64,000 bases of DNA from assembly GCF_037975245.1 (NCBI RefSeq), contig NC_092562.1, forward strand, positions 24,315,054-24,379,053, in the 5' to 3' direction. Within the stretch, counting starts at the first letter, position 1. Every line of letters starts with the position of its first letter. This DNA comes from Apostichopus japonicus (taxonomy: Eukaryota; Echinodermata; Holothuroidea; Aspidochirotida; Stichopodidae). The notes below the pieces were generated by a model. The model was not told the DNA's origin. It saw only the letters and a list, made by a program, of their open reading frames with translations, and searched no databases. The translations under genes and the position numbers were made by a program. Of this stretch, positions 1-15,100 are shown piece after piece.

Positions 1-65
1 AAAAGAGGTACTTCTGAGGTTTTCACAAAGCTGACGCACACATATATATATTTATTTTTTTCCAG

Positions 66-170
66 GTTGGATTATCTCTTTTTGTAAGCAATGTTGGAAA
101 TGCTACCTTCCTCGGTATTGCTGGGGCTGCTTCATCTAGAGGATTCCCTGTCATCGCTTATGAATTTTCG
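66..170 (+). CDS. SLC5-like exon 1 in window (first transport helix region)
   Basis: 105 bp, phase 0 at both ends, after a T-rich tract ending in CAG. It encodes [13 protein letters not shown] and ends AYEFS. The Asn of SNVG and the Glu of AYEFS align with the sugar-site N78 and E102 of human SGLT1. The residue in the H83 position is Thr. Confidence 0.9.
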
Positions 171-3100
171 GTATTTTAAAATTACTTTTACTTACTTTCG
201 GAAGGCCATAGTACAGAAAGGAATGATATCGGTTCATTTCTGTGAACTTTGTAAAGCTTATGGGTGAAAGGAAATCTGATCAAACATACACGGGCTATCC
301 GTGGCTACTGCACTATACCGCAAACTATTTCTGACGTCACTACAAGAAGATTATTTTATAGGCTTATCTCGATTTGTCCTGGGCGAGGTAATGGCGGAGG
401 TGTAGTCACATGGTGGGACGGTATCATTGTCAGGTAGACTATATAAAAACATCAGCACACAAGTAGGCTCAAATATGAAATATAAATCATCTTGATTTGC
501 TGTCATAAAAACGGTTAAGAAAAATAAAACCAACCATTATGTGTCTGTTTTTGTGTTTTTTTTATTTCCTCAGGCTGTTTTCTGCCTTCTGATGTTGGGT
601 AATTTATTTATGCCAGTATATCTTGCATCCGGGGTGAGTTAAATTAGTTATGGCGTGCGCTTTCAGCTGATATCAAGTTTATTGCAAACATAACGACGCC
701 AACTTATTATGAAATGTTAACTAATTTTACATGAATATAAAAGTTAAATAACAAGGGAATAACAAGGGTAGTTTAATAATGTTATCGAATCGTCAGATTC
801 CAGGATTGATGCAAGCAAAATATGACAATTAATACCTGCTTCTGAACATAAAGAAACAATGGTTGTCACCCAAACCACATATGATCGTGTTATAACACAA
901 AAGCATATGAAAGCTTGTGACACTATAGTTATACACAAAGGAGCATTTACGTGCTATGTATATCAGCTCGAGTTGGATGTCGTAGTAGTAGGGTACATTA
1001 TCAAAGATGAGAATATAATCTTGTGGTGAGGTGAATTAAATTACAGATCAACGAATCAAAAGCGAAGCAGAAAAGAATTCGAACACGCTATATAACGTTG
1101 AATGAGGCACTGTTTTTATATGGCGTTCTATAGGCATTAATACGAACAAAGATGCGCAGAAGGATTGACACGATGAAATTATATATGTATGCGATGTTAG
1201 CATACTGGAATTTCAGTCCGTTTCTTGACGTAGAAAGTATATATCACGTGAGAAAACCAATGACAAAACGACATCATCCAGGCACTATGATTAATTGCTG
1301 ATGAGGCTTGCACAAATACAGTACGCCAAAACGACCACGAAGGGTGTTCATAGCACAGGTATAACTTGAGCATTCAATTCTCAAGGATAAATATGGTAAT
1401 TCCTTTCAAAACATGGAGAAGTCTTATTTATAGCAATCGGCTATATATTTTGAGCAAATATAGATAAGAAAAAGAATGCACAAGTTGTATGTTAAAATGT
1501 GATAGGGTAGATCCAACCATCTGTCAAATCCATACAACGTTTTATGATACTTTTCTATCATGCACTTAAATAAAATAAATATAATTGAATTCAACTATGC
1601 CACTTAATTTACAGGTATTTACTATGCCCCAGTACATTCAGAGACGATATGGCGGTAACCGGTTGTCAATATTCCTGGCTATTACGATGTTGATAGCCGG
1701 TGTTACTGCAAATCTATGTGTAAGTTTCTATTGAATTTTCAGGTCAACAGTATAGAAGAAACTCTAATTATTTTTTATAGTACTCTTGATATAGAAAACT
1801 ATTTGTAAATTTCCAGCACGTAAATACATTCTCATTTTCTTCATTGCTTTAGACCTGACGTCTTTAAAACAAGAGTTAATTTCTCATGTTGTTTTCTAGT
1901 TGCCGCTTTCTAAGTATTTTGTTTCGAACGAAAAACAAAGTAATGAAACTGTTTACACGGTGGTACCCTGTTTCAATGGCAACATCACCACCAACAGCAA
2001 CAACAATAAATACATTTGATAATAAGTTGAAAGAGTATGAGACATTAATTCCTGTGGTCGCTGATCCAAAACCATATTCTAGCCAGTTATTAACTTACTA
2101 CAGTATGTTCGTTTAATTTATACAGTGACATGTCAGCTGGAACCACATTTACTTAGATAGTTAAATCTAACTTAAAAGCTATTGGTTTTTGTGTCCTTAC
2201 GTTATCTCAGACATAGTACATTCCATCACGAAATGAAAAGTTGTGAAAACATATGTTTTAGTCACTGTATAGTCGCAAGTATAAAAAAAATGAGTCATTC
2301 TAAGTCGTATTTTGATTGTATGCCTACATTTAAGTAACGTTGCACCAGCCCAATAAACATGCCATTGTTTGTAATGTATAGGTTTACTTTTTATAGTTTT
2401 TATCCTACTGAGAAGATCCTTAAATGATTGACGATGATTGCTTAGATTCCTAGACTTACTTCATAACTCGGCTAAACTAGATCTGTCGTGATCAAGTGCT
2501 CAAAGTAATTGATATACCTATACTATAATCAAACATGTGTTTTTCTTATTTCCCTTTCTTGTTAACCTTTATAGGGAGAGATGTATGCAGGGATCATTCT
2601 CATTCAACAAACATTAGGCTGGCCTCTTTATGTATCTTTGTGCGCCATTTTGTTAATGACCGCCATTTATACTATGAGTGGTGGGCTGACAGCCGTGGTT
2701 TACACTGACGCTCTACAGTCTGTGATTATCATCATCGGCTCGCTCATTCTCACGGTTATAGGTAAACGTTGTATATCGGAAAGATATCTCGTTTTTATTT
2801 TCTTTCTATATCAGATATTTCGATAGGTTTAGTATATGACTTAGGTGGTCACTTAATTCCTGTTAACGGACCAACACGAATGAGTGATAAGACTAGAAGG
2901 CTATTCGTTGGAGTCAAAAAAATAATTTCCTTCCAAACTTTGTTCCTTTAAGGCATTTTTTTTGGGGGGGGAGGGGGATTGTGCACTATTTCCGAGTCAA
3001 TTATACATGTTGTTGAAGCGACTCTGGTAGATTAAAATTGACTGATATATAAGACAATCAGGTATCTCATCTTCACTTGAATCGTAAGGTATCGTACTAC

Positions 3101-6100
3101 ATGCTTGCAACAAGTGTGATACAAACTACAGTTTCATTTCTCATTTCTACTTATACAGCTTTTGTTCATATTGGTGTTACTGAGTTTCCCACATTATACA
3201 TGGAGGCTATTCCAAACGAAACGCGTTCTATTGAAAATAATTCTTGCGGAGTTCCACAGGAATCCGATTGGCATATATTTCATCCAGCGGATGATCCCCA
3301 GTATCCCTGGCCAGGGGTCGGTTTTGGTATTATCCTGCTCTCCTCTTACTACACTGAAAAAATATTGGACGCTTTAGTGAGTTTAAATATGCAGTATGAC
3401 GAGTAAATGATCGAAACACTCACTTCATATCATAAAGCTACTCACTTCACATTTATTTGTGAGTGCTTCTAAATACGTGTTTCGGTAAATGCGTTTTATA
3501 ATACGCTTTTGAGTAATATAACCGAAATACGATCGACTGTAATAAATCTATTCACCAAAATAGTAAATATACTCACAATAATTTTTATTTACTCAATCTG
3601 AGTAAAGACAAGATCCGTAACAAAGCCGAAATACTCATATGGAATTTATTTTTAGACAAGTTGTGTTTAACGTTAATATTCATTTGAGTAAAAATACCAC
3701 TAACTGAGTAGTTGTACGCAACCTCGTCGGCATGCGTTTGAATTGCCGGGCATGCAGTGGATACAACGACTGAACCAGGAACACAAAAATACCGTAAGTC
3801 AAAGATTGTACTTCAAAAAACGGTATAATTACTTACAATTTCGTAACTGTAGTTCATTATAAGAAACTATAGTCATTTTACTTGAAGTATTCACATGAAA
3901 GAAGTTCATCGTCCTCTTAAAATTACGCAAATGAGGAAAAGTTTTGAATCTGTGATTCACACTGAGCGATCGTCAGGTATAGGCTATGGGCATAAGCAGC
4001 ATGTGTATGCAGTACGTTAGGCGAAACGTATACGGTATAGGTAGGCATATACAGTAGGCTAGACGTATATTAAATAATACAGAGGGAGACTGCATACTCG
4101 TGGGCTGTACAATGTTGCTATAGCCTAGGGCCCTAGGCCAACGGTAACTCCGCCAATAAATGTGGATAAAGATAGTCGTTCTGTTTCATGTGGATTATAT
4201 TATGTTATACTGCCCTTAGTAGACCAGTTAGTACAGTAGAATAGTTTGACTAAAGTGAAGTTAGGCCAAACTGTGTAGGCCTACAGTAAATATGTTGATG
4301 AATGTCACCAAATTGTTTAGTCGGCTAACAATATTAATACCTTTTATGTTTGCATTTTGGAGTTGAAACCTTGGCTAAATTTTGTACAGGAAGTTCTGGG
4401 GTGCCGAGTTGCAGTGCATATATCACCATTAATTAGTATAAATAGTAAATAGGCCTAGTCCTAATCATGGCATCATCGACATTATCAGATGGTTAGTTTA
4501 AATTTATTAATTTTTTTTTATTCCTTGTTAAAGGCATCTACAGTAGGCCTATGCGTTGGTGATGGCGTGTGTGACGCTTTGGCTTGTAAACATTGATATC
4601 TCAAGAACTAAAACTTGCTGGTAATTTAAACTTGGTATACAGTAGGTAGCCCTTTGTAACTGTAAGTAGACAGTCCCTCTTGGATTTCATGGAGGTCAAA
4701 GGTCATTAGTTCAAGGTCAACATGTGTCTAAGTATGAAGGCCTGCAGCTAGTATATATGCATTGATCAGTGCAAGACCAATGCACATCTATCTGGTCAGC
4801 AATGGGAAAGGTTGAAAATCTTGTATCCAATTTTTCTTTTTATACTTGCAAGGAATCACAAAGTCATGTGACATTCTTGTTTTTAAACATCCAAATTTCA
4901 TAATAATGCATGCTGGTGACCTGCCAGTGCCAGCAGTGTAACAGGAATTTTCCTCAAATAAAGAACTTTTCACTGCCTTTTATTAGCAATGCACACTAAC
5001 ATGACCTAGATTGACCCTTACGTCTCTCAAATACAGAAACCACCCTATAGGAGACCAAGATCCTTTGGTGATATATTTCAGGTTATATAGGTTTTAAGCA
5101 CTATATTCGGAAAAATGTCCACTGCAATATAACCAATAGAAGGGTAATTTTACAGTTTTAATCAACAGATTATATAATATAAATTTTGTCAATCATTCAT
5201 ATGAAATTACGCTTTTTGCTCAGTTGGTATATCGGGGTACTACTCCAGAAATGTCATCATCACTGCACAAAAACCATTCATCCAAGTTTTTACCTTTTCT
5301 GGTGACCTCTCAGGCCTTGCAATATTTTATATAATTTCTGTTTCATTTTACAGTTTATCAACCAGCATCCTGATGGCGTCTGGAAGAAAACGTATTAGAA
5401 GCACTGAAGGTAGTAATGCACAGGCATCTGAAGTAGAGGTATACCTCTGCCACAGGTGTGACTCTTATCAAACTAACAAATTTAGCTACTTGCTGAAACA
5501 CTTACAGGATGTGCATTCATCTGAGCCTAGCTTTACTGTAAGATGTGGCATTGCCAATTGTGAAAAAACCTACACAAAACTTAACTCCTACCTCTGTCAC
5601 ATAAGAAGAGTCCATGGGTATGCACAAGTACCAGATGAAGTACAACATATAGGTGATGTGGTTAATACCATTGGCAATACTGTTGATGCACAGCCAGTGC
5701 CAAATGAGGATATCAGTGAAACAATATCTGATACAAGCAATGAAACCATTCAGCGTAATCTAGCCATCATGATTCTAAAATGGTGTGAGAAGTATCAATT
5801 GCCAAAAACATGTCTTAATAATCTCCTAGAAGATGTTTCTGTCATTGTTTCAACCCATCAAAGGGAACAACTGAACAAAGTTAAAAAATGCTTACAAGCA
5901 AGTGATATTAATGTTGATGAGATCCCTGCATTACAAGAACTATTAAATGAAATCACTTCCAAATCAGTATTTGAATCTTTGCAAACAGAAGCCAAGCAAC
6001 TTTCTTACTTCAAAAGTAATTTCTACTTAGTAGAACCAATTGAACTAGTGATTGGTCAAGACGAACGAGGAAAAGAAGAAACTTTTCAGTATATTCCAAT

Positions 6101-9100
6101 TCTTGACACGATAAAGTCCTTATTGCAACATGAAGACATATTTGCACAAGTTATGAATTCACATGAAACTTGCCAGGATGGAGTACTGTCTAACTACTGT
6201 GATGGAAAGTTCTACAAAACCAATAGGTTATTTAATTCTGATGTTAAGACACTGCAAATATGTCTTTACAATGACGACTTTGAGGTTTGCAACCCAATTG
6301 GCACATTTAGAAAAAAACAGAAATTAAACAGCATGTACTTCTTTCTTGGGAATATAGAACCTAAGTATCGTTCGAAACTGCATGTGATTCAGTTAGCATG
6401 GCTGTGCAAAACTATATATGTGCAAAAGTATGGTTTTGCAAAGCTAAGTGAATACTTAATCAGAGATCTTCAGGTATTAGAGGAAGAAGGTATCAGTATC
6501 TGGAGAAACAATTGTCTGTATCAATTCAAAGGTACAGTTTCCATGATTGTGGCTGATAACCTTGGAAGCCATTCCATTGGTGGTTATTTTGAATCCTTCA
6601 CAGCTAACAGGATTTGCAGATTCTGCATGTGTACCTATAAGAATTTGAAGGAATTGCATCTCAAAACTGATTTCCTGCATAGAAGTGAAGAGCTGTATAA
6701 CAGGCATCTGGAATTGATTCAGAATGACCAGAGTCTCAGTTCAGTGTATGGAATAAAGCAAGAATGTCGCTTTAATAGCTTGTCTTTCTTCCATGTAACT
6801 ACTGGACTACCTTCAGATCCAATGCATGACCTTCTTGAGGGTGTATGTCCACTTGTTTGGAGCAAAGTGTTGAGTCATTTTATACATACAAACAAAATAC
6901 ATTTGTCATCATTTAACCAGAGGCTTGCATTATTTGAACACAAAGGCAGTGATAAAAACAAAAAGCCAACTCCCCTTAGTTGGGCTTCTGGCACAGTTGC
7001 TATTAAACAGACAGCAGCACAGATGTCATGCTTCATGAGGACGGCTTTGTATCTATTAGGAGATATAATACCAGAAAGAGATACGCATTGGCAACTCCTG
7101 CTTTATTTGGCTGGAATATGTGAACTTACATTTGCCCCAGTACATAATGTCCAGTCACTGTCTTACTTGCATGGCCTAGTAAAGGACTTCCTTGAACTCT
7201 ACCTTGACATATTTAGGAATGGATTAACCCCTAAAATGCACTTTCTTACCCACTATGGCGAACACATTGCAAACTTTGGTCCACTTTCTGCCTGCTCATG
7301 TATGCGATTTGAGTCGAAACATGGTTACTTTAAAAAATTAGCAAGGAAGACGATGAACATGAAAAACCTTGCCATGACTTTAGCAAGGCGCCATCAGCTT
7401 TTACAGTGTTTTTATAGTACATCTGCATTTTTCCTTGAAGAAAGTAACACCACCTCTACAGGTGGTAATGTTGTTGACATTAGCTGTTACAAAGAGAAAG
7501 TTAAGCATGTGATACAGAATGGCTTAAATCTTGGACCGCAGCAGCAAGTATTTAGGGCTGAATCAGTTACAATCAATGGTGTTACCTATCACAAAAAAGC
7601 AGTTCTGATTACTGGGTATGATGATACATTCCTCCAGTTCAGTCTTATAGGTGGCATCTTTCTCAAGTCTGGAAAAACATATTTCTTAGTTTCCCAACTA
7701 GACACACTGTATTTTTCAGAACATTATCATAGTTATGTTGTTAAACCAGATCCTCATGGTTTGTATGTATTGCTTCAAGTACATGATCTGCTTGATCCTT
7801 TGCCTTTGCAATTTTGTAGTTGTAAAGTCGGTATGTGTGTTGCTACAAAGTACAGACTGTTGTCAGAATTTACATAAACTAAGATTGATCTATTTGACTT
7901 ACAGGTGTACTGCCAGCTGTCCAAAACATCTCTTTTGCAATTTCATTCGCTGAAGGTGGACAGTTTGTCAAAGCCCTAGATTTGTGTGGCTCACGATATG
8001 ATGTAACCGACACTATAGTATGTGAAAGTCAAGCAATTGTATTTTTTTCGCTTCTTGGATTTCTTGCTGTAGTGAATGAGGCTTTCAGACAGTCATGGGA
8101 TGTTCATGTACATGTAGTTAACAATTCAAACTTTCAGTAAACATGGAAAATCTCCGATTCCTTGCTTCTTACAAGGATGACAACATTGTAATAACTGCAA
8201 AGAAAACTGAAAACATTCTTGATGTCGTAAAGAAAGTGTTTTCATTACCTGGCAATTCCGATGTGAAGCTACAAGTGTTTGACACAGAATGGAAGGAGTG
8301 GGTTAACAAAGATCCAAAAGAAATAATCAACAGGGACAAAGTGAAAGTTATTTCAAAGAAACAGCCTGAACCTTCTCCAGTTGTGCCTAAGACAGGAATA
8401 GTTCCTTCATGGATAGATGATGATATTGGAAGCCTTGCTGGGCCCTCATCCAGTTCCCTACACCTGCCACAAACACACACTAATGCTTCCTTGTACGAGA
8501 CATGTTTCATTCTCCCTGATGGTGAAGACCTAAGTTCCGAAGTATGTCTTGAGTCTCTTGAATCTGGTGAGGACAGTACTAGTCTTTCAGATGCCATTGC
8601 TGATATGGTAGATTCTTCAAGTTCATTACCCAGTTCAACTAATTACCCAGTGTCTCAGCAAATTCCTAAGCAGGTTGTGCCCAACAGGTATGTGTATTTT
8701 GTGCTAATTGTAAGAGAGTGGTTTACCTGAAATGACCTCTGACCAGCTATTACAAAAACAACAAGCTATATATGCCTAATTAAAACTAAATGCATACCAC
8801 TTATACACATATTGCATAAACCATAGTGTTCACATGGGATCTACTTGCCTTTGAAAAATACAGGAAGGAACTATTTATGGTCAGGCATTAAAACACAGGA
8901 ATATCAAACAATTTTGCATCATGGAACAGTTTGGTTGTAAGAACTGGAACTGAATTAGTGAAAGCAGAATATCAAAGAAGATAACTATTACATAATGTTG
9001 ACTTCTCTCTTTAGTCTTTACAACAGAATGGACAAAGTATCTCTGAAACCATGGCCTGCCAAATTTGACATTCCATTGGATAGCATGCCAGTTGACTTGC

Positions 9101-12100
9101 GAAATACCTTGGAAGAAGGCATATATCCCAATGAAAGACAACGTCGAAAACTGGTGCAGATCCTTTTTGACAAAACAGCAGAGTATGTCAGGTAACAAAA
9201 AGTACCCAATTAGGAGTATATGCTTCATAATGAGCTATCTGTAACATAGGTCAGTCTAGCATGCATTGTTATCATGAAACTTTTCAGCATGGAGTGCTGG
9301 GGCCAGTGCATGGTCACAAAAATTTTAACAGGTGCCAAAATATACAACTTTGCATATGCCTGATGTGATCCTTATGTATGCAGTTTGTTCAGGAGGTCAT
9401 TTGATCTGAAATTGAGTCCACAACTGGCATTACTAATTGCAGAACTGGGTGTCAAGGGTATTAATGATTTCATATCTCTGATGCAGCTGTGAAGGATGAT
9501 AGGTTGATGGCTGACCAATTAAATTCATAATAAAAACATAATGTAGTATTATTTCATTGTCTGTATGCATGCAATTGTTATACCCAAAAGTTATCATTGT
9601 TCATGACCTCTGCTGTTTTTAGAAGTAAAGTTGAAATATGTAGTAGGAAAAGGTGTCAAAGATGGTTGATGGGATAGATGATAGTTGAAAGGTGTTGCAA
9701 GTTGAACATGCAGAATGGTATCATTTATGATGGAGATTATTGGAGGGTGCAGGGTGGTTGAAAAGCATGTGCTTAAATCTTTTAATATGAAATGTACCTC
9801 CAGGGACTTATTTGTATGAATTTAGATGTCTTCTTCTTTGATCTGACAGATACCCAACCAAATCACAGTACACTGACGTAGCTACAGCACTGGTTGAAAA
9901 GTTCCCTTGCCTAGCATTCAATGATATTCCATCAGTTAAACCCCATGTAAGTATCCCCAGGAGATTCACCAGAAGGGGTAGGTGGCTCACAAAATGCACT
10001 CTTTTTGTTTGGACAAGGTGAATAGCTTACATGGAGAATGCTGATTGTACAAGCCACCAGGGTTCATGCCTTACAAGTACAGGCACACTGTGCGCCCCAC
10101 TTAATTATACCTTTATTAGTGATGCAGCCTGAGGGTTCTGAAATTTTAGACCTGACCAGTGTTTCCAAGGGTGGTGAGATCAAGTGCTGTTAATTTAGCA
10201 GTAGTTCATAGTAGTGATATCCATTATTGATTGCTACAATATGCAATGTTACTGACTAGGTAGGAAACAAGGAAACAGTAAAGGGATGAAAACACTTAAC
10301 TTGTAGTACTATTAATACATTTGTTATTAATATATGTATCTTTTCAGGAATACTGGAAAACAAAGTTGTCAGATAAATTCCGCAACGAAAGGAAGCATTT
10401 CAATGATGGACTGATAAAGAGGCAACCAAAAAGAAAGAGGGTGGAACTGCCAGTAGACACAGAAGACGAAAGAAGTATTGAAATGCATCAGAGGTATTTC
10501 CATAATTATTTGAATTCTTGCTAAATGTGAAGGAATCACTATATTCATGGTGGTGTGTATATATGACACTTGCTTATGAGGGCTCTGATCTTTTTGGTTT
10601 TAATGTAAATTGTAACCTTTGCATTCATGCTGGTTTGCTCATGCATGTGTGTGTGACACTATCTTGTAAACAAGATAGCTCAACAAGGAAACTTAGACAT
10701 CTTTCATAATTGGTGTGTGGATATACCAATTGCATTAAAGTTGCCTTTTGTTTTTCATGGAGGTCAAAGGTCATTTCAGGTAAGCAGGGGCAAAGTCTGA
10801 AAACCTTGATATTATTAAGCTCATTATTACTATGTCAGTCATTTGTAATTGTGGGGTTGCTGTGAATGTGAGATATAGGGAAAAAAAATGTGGCCTGACA
10901 TGAGTAACAATTTGACCCATTTCTTCATACCTATCATTGTGTGGATTTTAACACAACATAAAAGGTCAGCAATTACTTATAGTTTAATGTGAGTTTTAGT
11001 TTTGGAAATAATCAACATTCTAAGCAAACGTTGTATCTATTGTTAGATGGATGAAGGAGGAAATAAGAAAGAAAACCAAGAACAAAAAGAAAATGGCAGA
11101 ACTTATGAAATTGACGTTCCCAACAAGACGTCGAAGTATCGTGGAAGATGGAGCATTGGTTAAAACCATAAGGGAGAACTATCCAGCCTTGTTTGAAACT
11201 GAGGAGGTACTTTTAACTGCTTGTCAGTTCATACTATAAATGCAAAGCTTTTGGACCAAATGGAATAATTAAAAAAGAGAAACATTTCCATTGTATTCAA
11301 TTTGGAATTCCCAAATAATTCATTAATAGTCTTCTTGAGGATAGGGATATTGCTTACAATGGAACACAATCATGTCAAAGACTAAAGAGTATAAGGAATT
11401 TTAAGTAATACAGTACATGTTCCCAATGGTATTTGGGCAAGGGAGGAACATCCCCTTGAAGTATTAAATATTGATCTGTAATCTGGTCTACATATGAGAC
11501 AGGGAGACACCTAACTATATGAAATATCCTGCCTTTCCATGTGCCCAAATTTGTTGAAAAATGTATCCATAGCAATGATATGCCTAGTTATCAAATCAAA
11601 ATGGGCAGAAATGTAATGCTTAAGTTAAAGAAATAAAGAGTTGGGGTACTTCCTGTTTTTTTGCTATCAGACCTATGTAACATCCATATTTTCTGTTTTG
11701 AGTTTGCAAATATTAGTCCTTAAAGCTTAGAATATACGACATGATAATTTTTTTCTGATATTAATCTTTGAGCCCTTTTCATTTGGCAGTTACTGCAGGA
11801 ATTTCAGAGAATAACTGGAAAAGAAATGTTTCCAACCATTCGAGATAGCCTTACTGGAATCTCATCAAAAGTAGTAAAGTTTGCTGAAAAGCAGGAACCA
11901 AAGAAAAAATTACTACGGTCTTTAGAACTACAGCAGATCTTTACAGTTGAGCAGACTAAAAAGAAAGGTAAAAACACACATGATTACTTTGATAGGTCTA
12001 GTAAGGATCAACATTCCTTGTGGCCATGTTCTCATAATGAATTCAAACATCTCCTTCCTTAGTACTAGCCATAGTGAACTCTGTTCAAGTGATAATAGAG

Positions 12101-15100
12101 CTCATTAGCAGTCAAATATGTTAATTGTACTAATTCAATAATGCAAACTTGTATGAATTATGTCCCATATGTTGTATGAAGATTTCCCATTACAAGTAGG
12201 TCAATCCTGTTGATTACTGTAGTGTTTCAAAGCTGTATTTTGTGTAGAAATTTGCCCATCCGTCCATCCTTTCAAAGCAATATTCTTCCAGGGATTGCAT
12301 CCAAACTTGATGAAACTTAAAGACAATTATTAGTACCTGATGGTACATAACAGGTGTGCAAGGATTCAATTTTCATCATCATAATTTGGCAAGCACTGCT
12401 TACTGAAGTAAACTTTTGTATTTTGAAACATATGTTTAACACCAGTAAAAACATAAGAACATGTTTCAGCAATGTGATTAAAGACTTGTCCCACTGTGCT
12501 TCTGTAATACTAACTTTGAAATGCACATAACTTAAAGCAAAATCCAATAATGCCCAAACCAACAATCTTCCATCCTATAGATATAACTGTCTCAAGTTAG
12601 GTATGATTCTTCATGGGTGACATTATTGTTGTGGCCTCACTGCTAAGTGAGAATTGCATTTTTGTCACTGGGAAACAGTATTGTTTTGTTTTGGTTTGTT
12701 TACTTTATCATGTCACATTAATGGTTTCACAATGTTTCTTATTCTTTTCTTTCTCAGAGCTTGAAAATACATGTGCAGTTTTCATCTTGTCAAAATTGCT
12801 ATCATCTAAAGACATCTTATGTAATGAGGAGGACAGAGACATGGTAATTATGTAATGTAGATCAGTTAGGAATATGGGTTTCAGTAAAGCATATGCCAAG
12901 TAGATATGTGGGTACCAAAGAGTCATAAAGGTGCCAAGTTGCTAGGTGGGTCAAGGTACCAAGTTGCTAGGTGGGTCTCAGGTGGACAGGTATCAAGTAG
13001 ATGGTTTGTTGCCAGGTAGGCAGGAAGGTGACAGTTAAGTTCTTCGGTGTTCTTAGGTGCCAGGTAGGTAGGAAGGTACCAGTTTTTATAGGCTGCCAGA
13101 TAGGTAGAGCCTGTCCAGTATGTTGGTGCTAGTGTGGGTTCAAAAAATATGCATTGTTTGTATAATGTACACTAACAGTGTTCTATATTTCTTCTATTTT
13201 AGAACACTGACATCACATCCCCAACCATATTTTGGAGAGGACAGACACCTTGTAATGCAGATAGGTTCATCATACATGCTGAAAATGAGGCATTTGGTGA
13301 TACAACTGATGTTATAACTGCGTTGGGAAATTTGATGGCCACTTATTGGATCTTCAATATGTCATACCCCCAAGAGTCTAAAGACTTTTTCATTTTCACA
13401 GAAATGATACTTCTCAAACTAACTAATGGGAAGCCAACCAGAGCAGTGAACAATCTTGTCAGCATATTGAAAGGCTTTTAGATATCAATTGCTTGTAAAA
13501 ACGACTGGGATTTGTAAAAAATTTCAGAAAAATTATGTCATATGAATCAGTTAATTTCACATATTGTATGGCCAACTATAAATCAACTTGATTTTCAGTA
13601 AGTCATACCCCAGTCTTTAAAGCCTTTTTTGTATGATGAAATGTAATTTCTTAACTTAATAATAGAGCCCACCCAGTTTAGTTAGCAATTCTATCAGCAA
13701 ACTGAACATTATGTAGATGCATTAGCCTTCATAATTCATATAGATATATGAGACATATGATGGAACATGAATCAGTTAACTGTACAACATGAAAATGTTG
13801 TATGTGGTGTGCAGTGAAACACAAAACTAGTATATGATAGTGTCATGAGAATACCCACTATTAAGATTCATTCCTTTGGGAAGCCTCCCCCCCCCCCCCC
13901 AAAAAAAAGAAGTAAATATCATAAAAGCAACCATGTGCATTTATAGCAATTACTAAAAGTATTGTTTCGTTGTAAAATCAGTATGGAATCATATGAATAC
14001 AATCTTTTAACATGCATATATTAATGCATGAAACTTAATTATGTTGTTATCCTTTAGGTTCACTGTTCATTTTACTTGTAAATGCCACAGTTAGTTTTGC
14101 TTGGTTGTGGATTAGTGGATGTATTTGTAGTACATATGTCACTACTGAACCTTAATTTAACACAGCATGGGAGTTATGGTACAAAGATGTTTAATCTGTT
14201 TATGACATTATTCATGAAGTTGTGTTCTTATCCTTAAGGCTTATTTATTTATTTATCTATTTTTGGGAAGGCAAAAAGCAATTCAAAATCATACTGGCAT
14301 GTGTATCATGAAATTCATGAAATTTGATTTCGATTGAGATTTCTGTTTAGATGGGGCATGGTGAAAATGACAGGAATACTCTGTTGTTATATATCAGTCT
14401 CACTCTATTCTATGTTGAGTTTGACAGCTGTCAACTCAAAATGTTCTCAGCCAAACCATCTTTGAGCAGCATGTATAGTTGTGTTAATTAATGTTTTTAC
14501 TGTTATTCTTTTGTTTAAACATATTAGTATCTGCCCACAGATGTTTTCCTTTGCTTGTTCTGTTCCTTTATAAATTGTCACTCAATATATGTTGCATGGT
14601 TCATTCAGTATAAGTTATTTGTAAAAGCTAGTATAAAGATAGCTAAAAAACTACCAGTACATATGCAGTAACTGTGGAACTGTGACATTTGAATGTCAAG
14701 CTGGTACAGTTAGAGAATGGTGGTGTCATGTTTTTAAAGTTAGAAGGACATATCTCATGGGTCAAAGTACTTGTAATGGACCTGACTATCACTTGTAAAT
14801 TTGAGAAACTACCAGGACCAATTAAAAATCTAGTTGCAATATATACATTTCTTTGTATTTAAATCAGTAGAGTGCCAATCCATTTCAATCTGATGTATAA
14901 ATTAAATTCTTAATTTTTTATCTGTTGATAGGGAGGAGGTGGCAATATGCATCACTGGCCAGATGATTGTTGGTGGGAAGGGGTGATGCAAAGGGGGTGA
15001 TGCAAAGGGGTACTGAAACTGTCCAATAATGCCACTGGCCTTAGTATCCTGGGAAACTGTTGATTTTACCAACTTTTAATTTGTTTCTGCATATTCCAAC

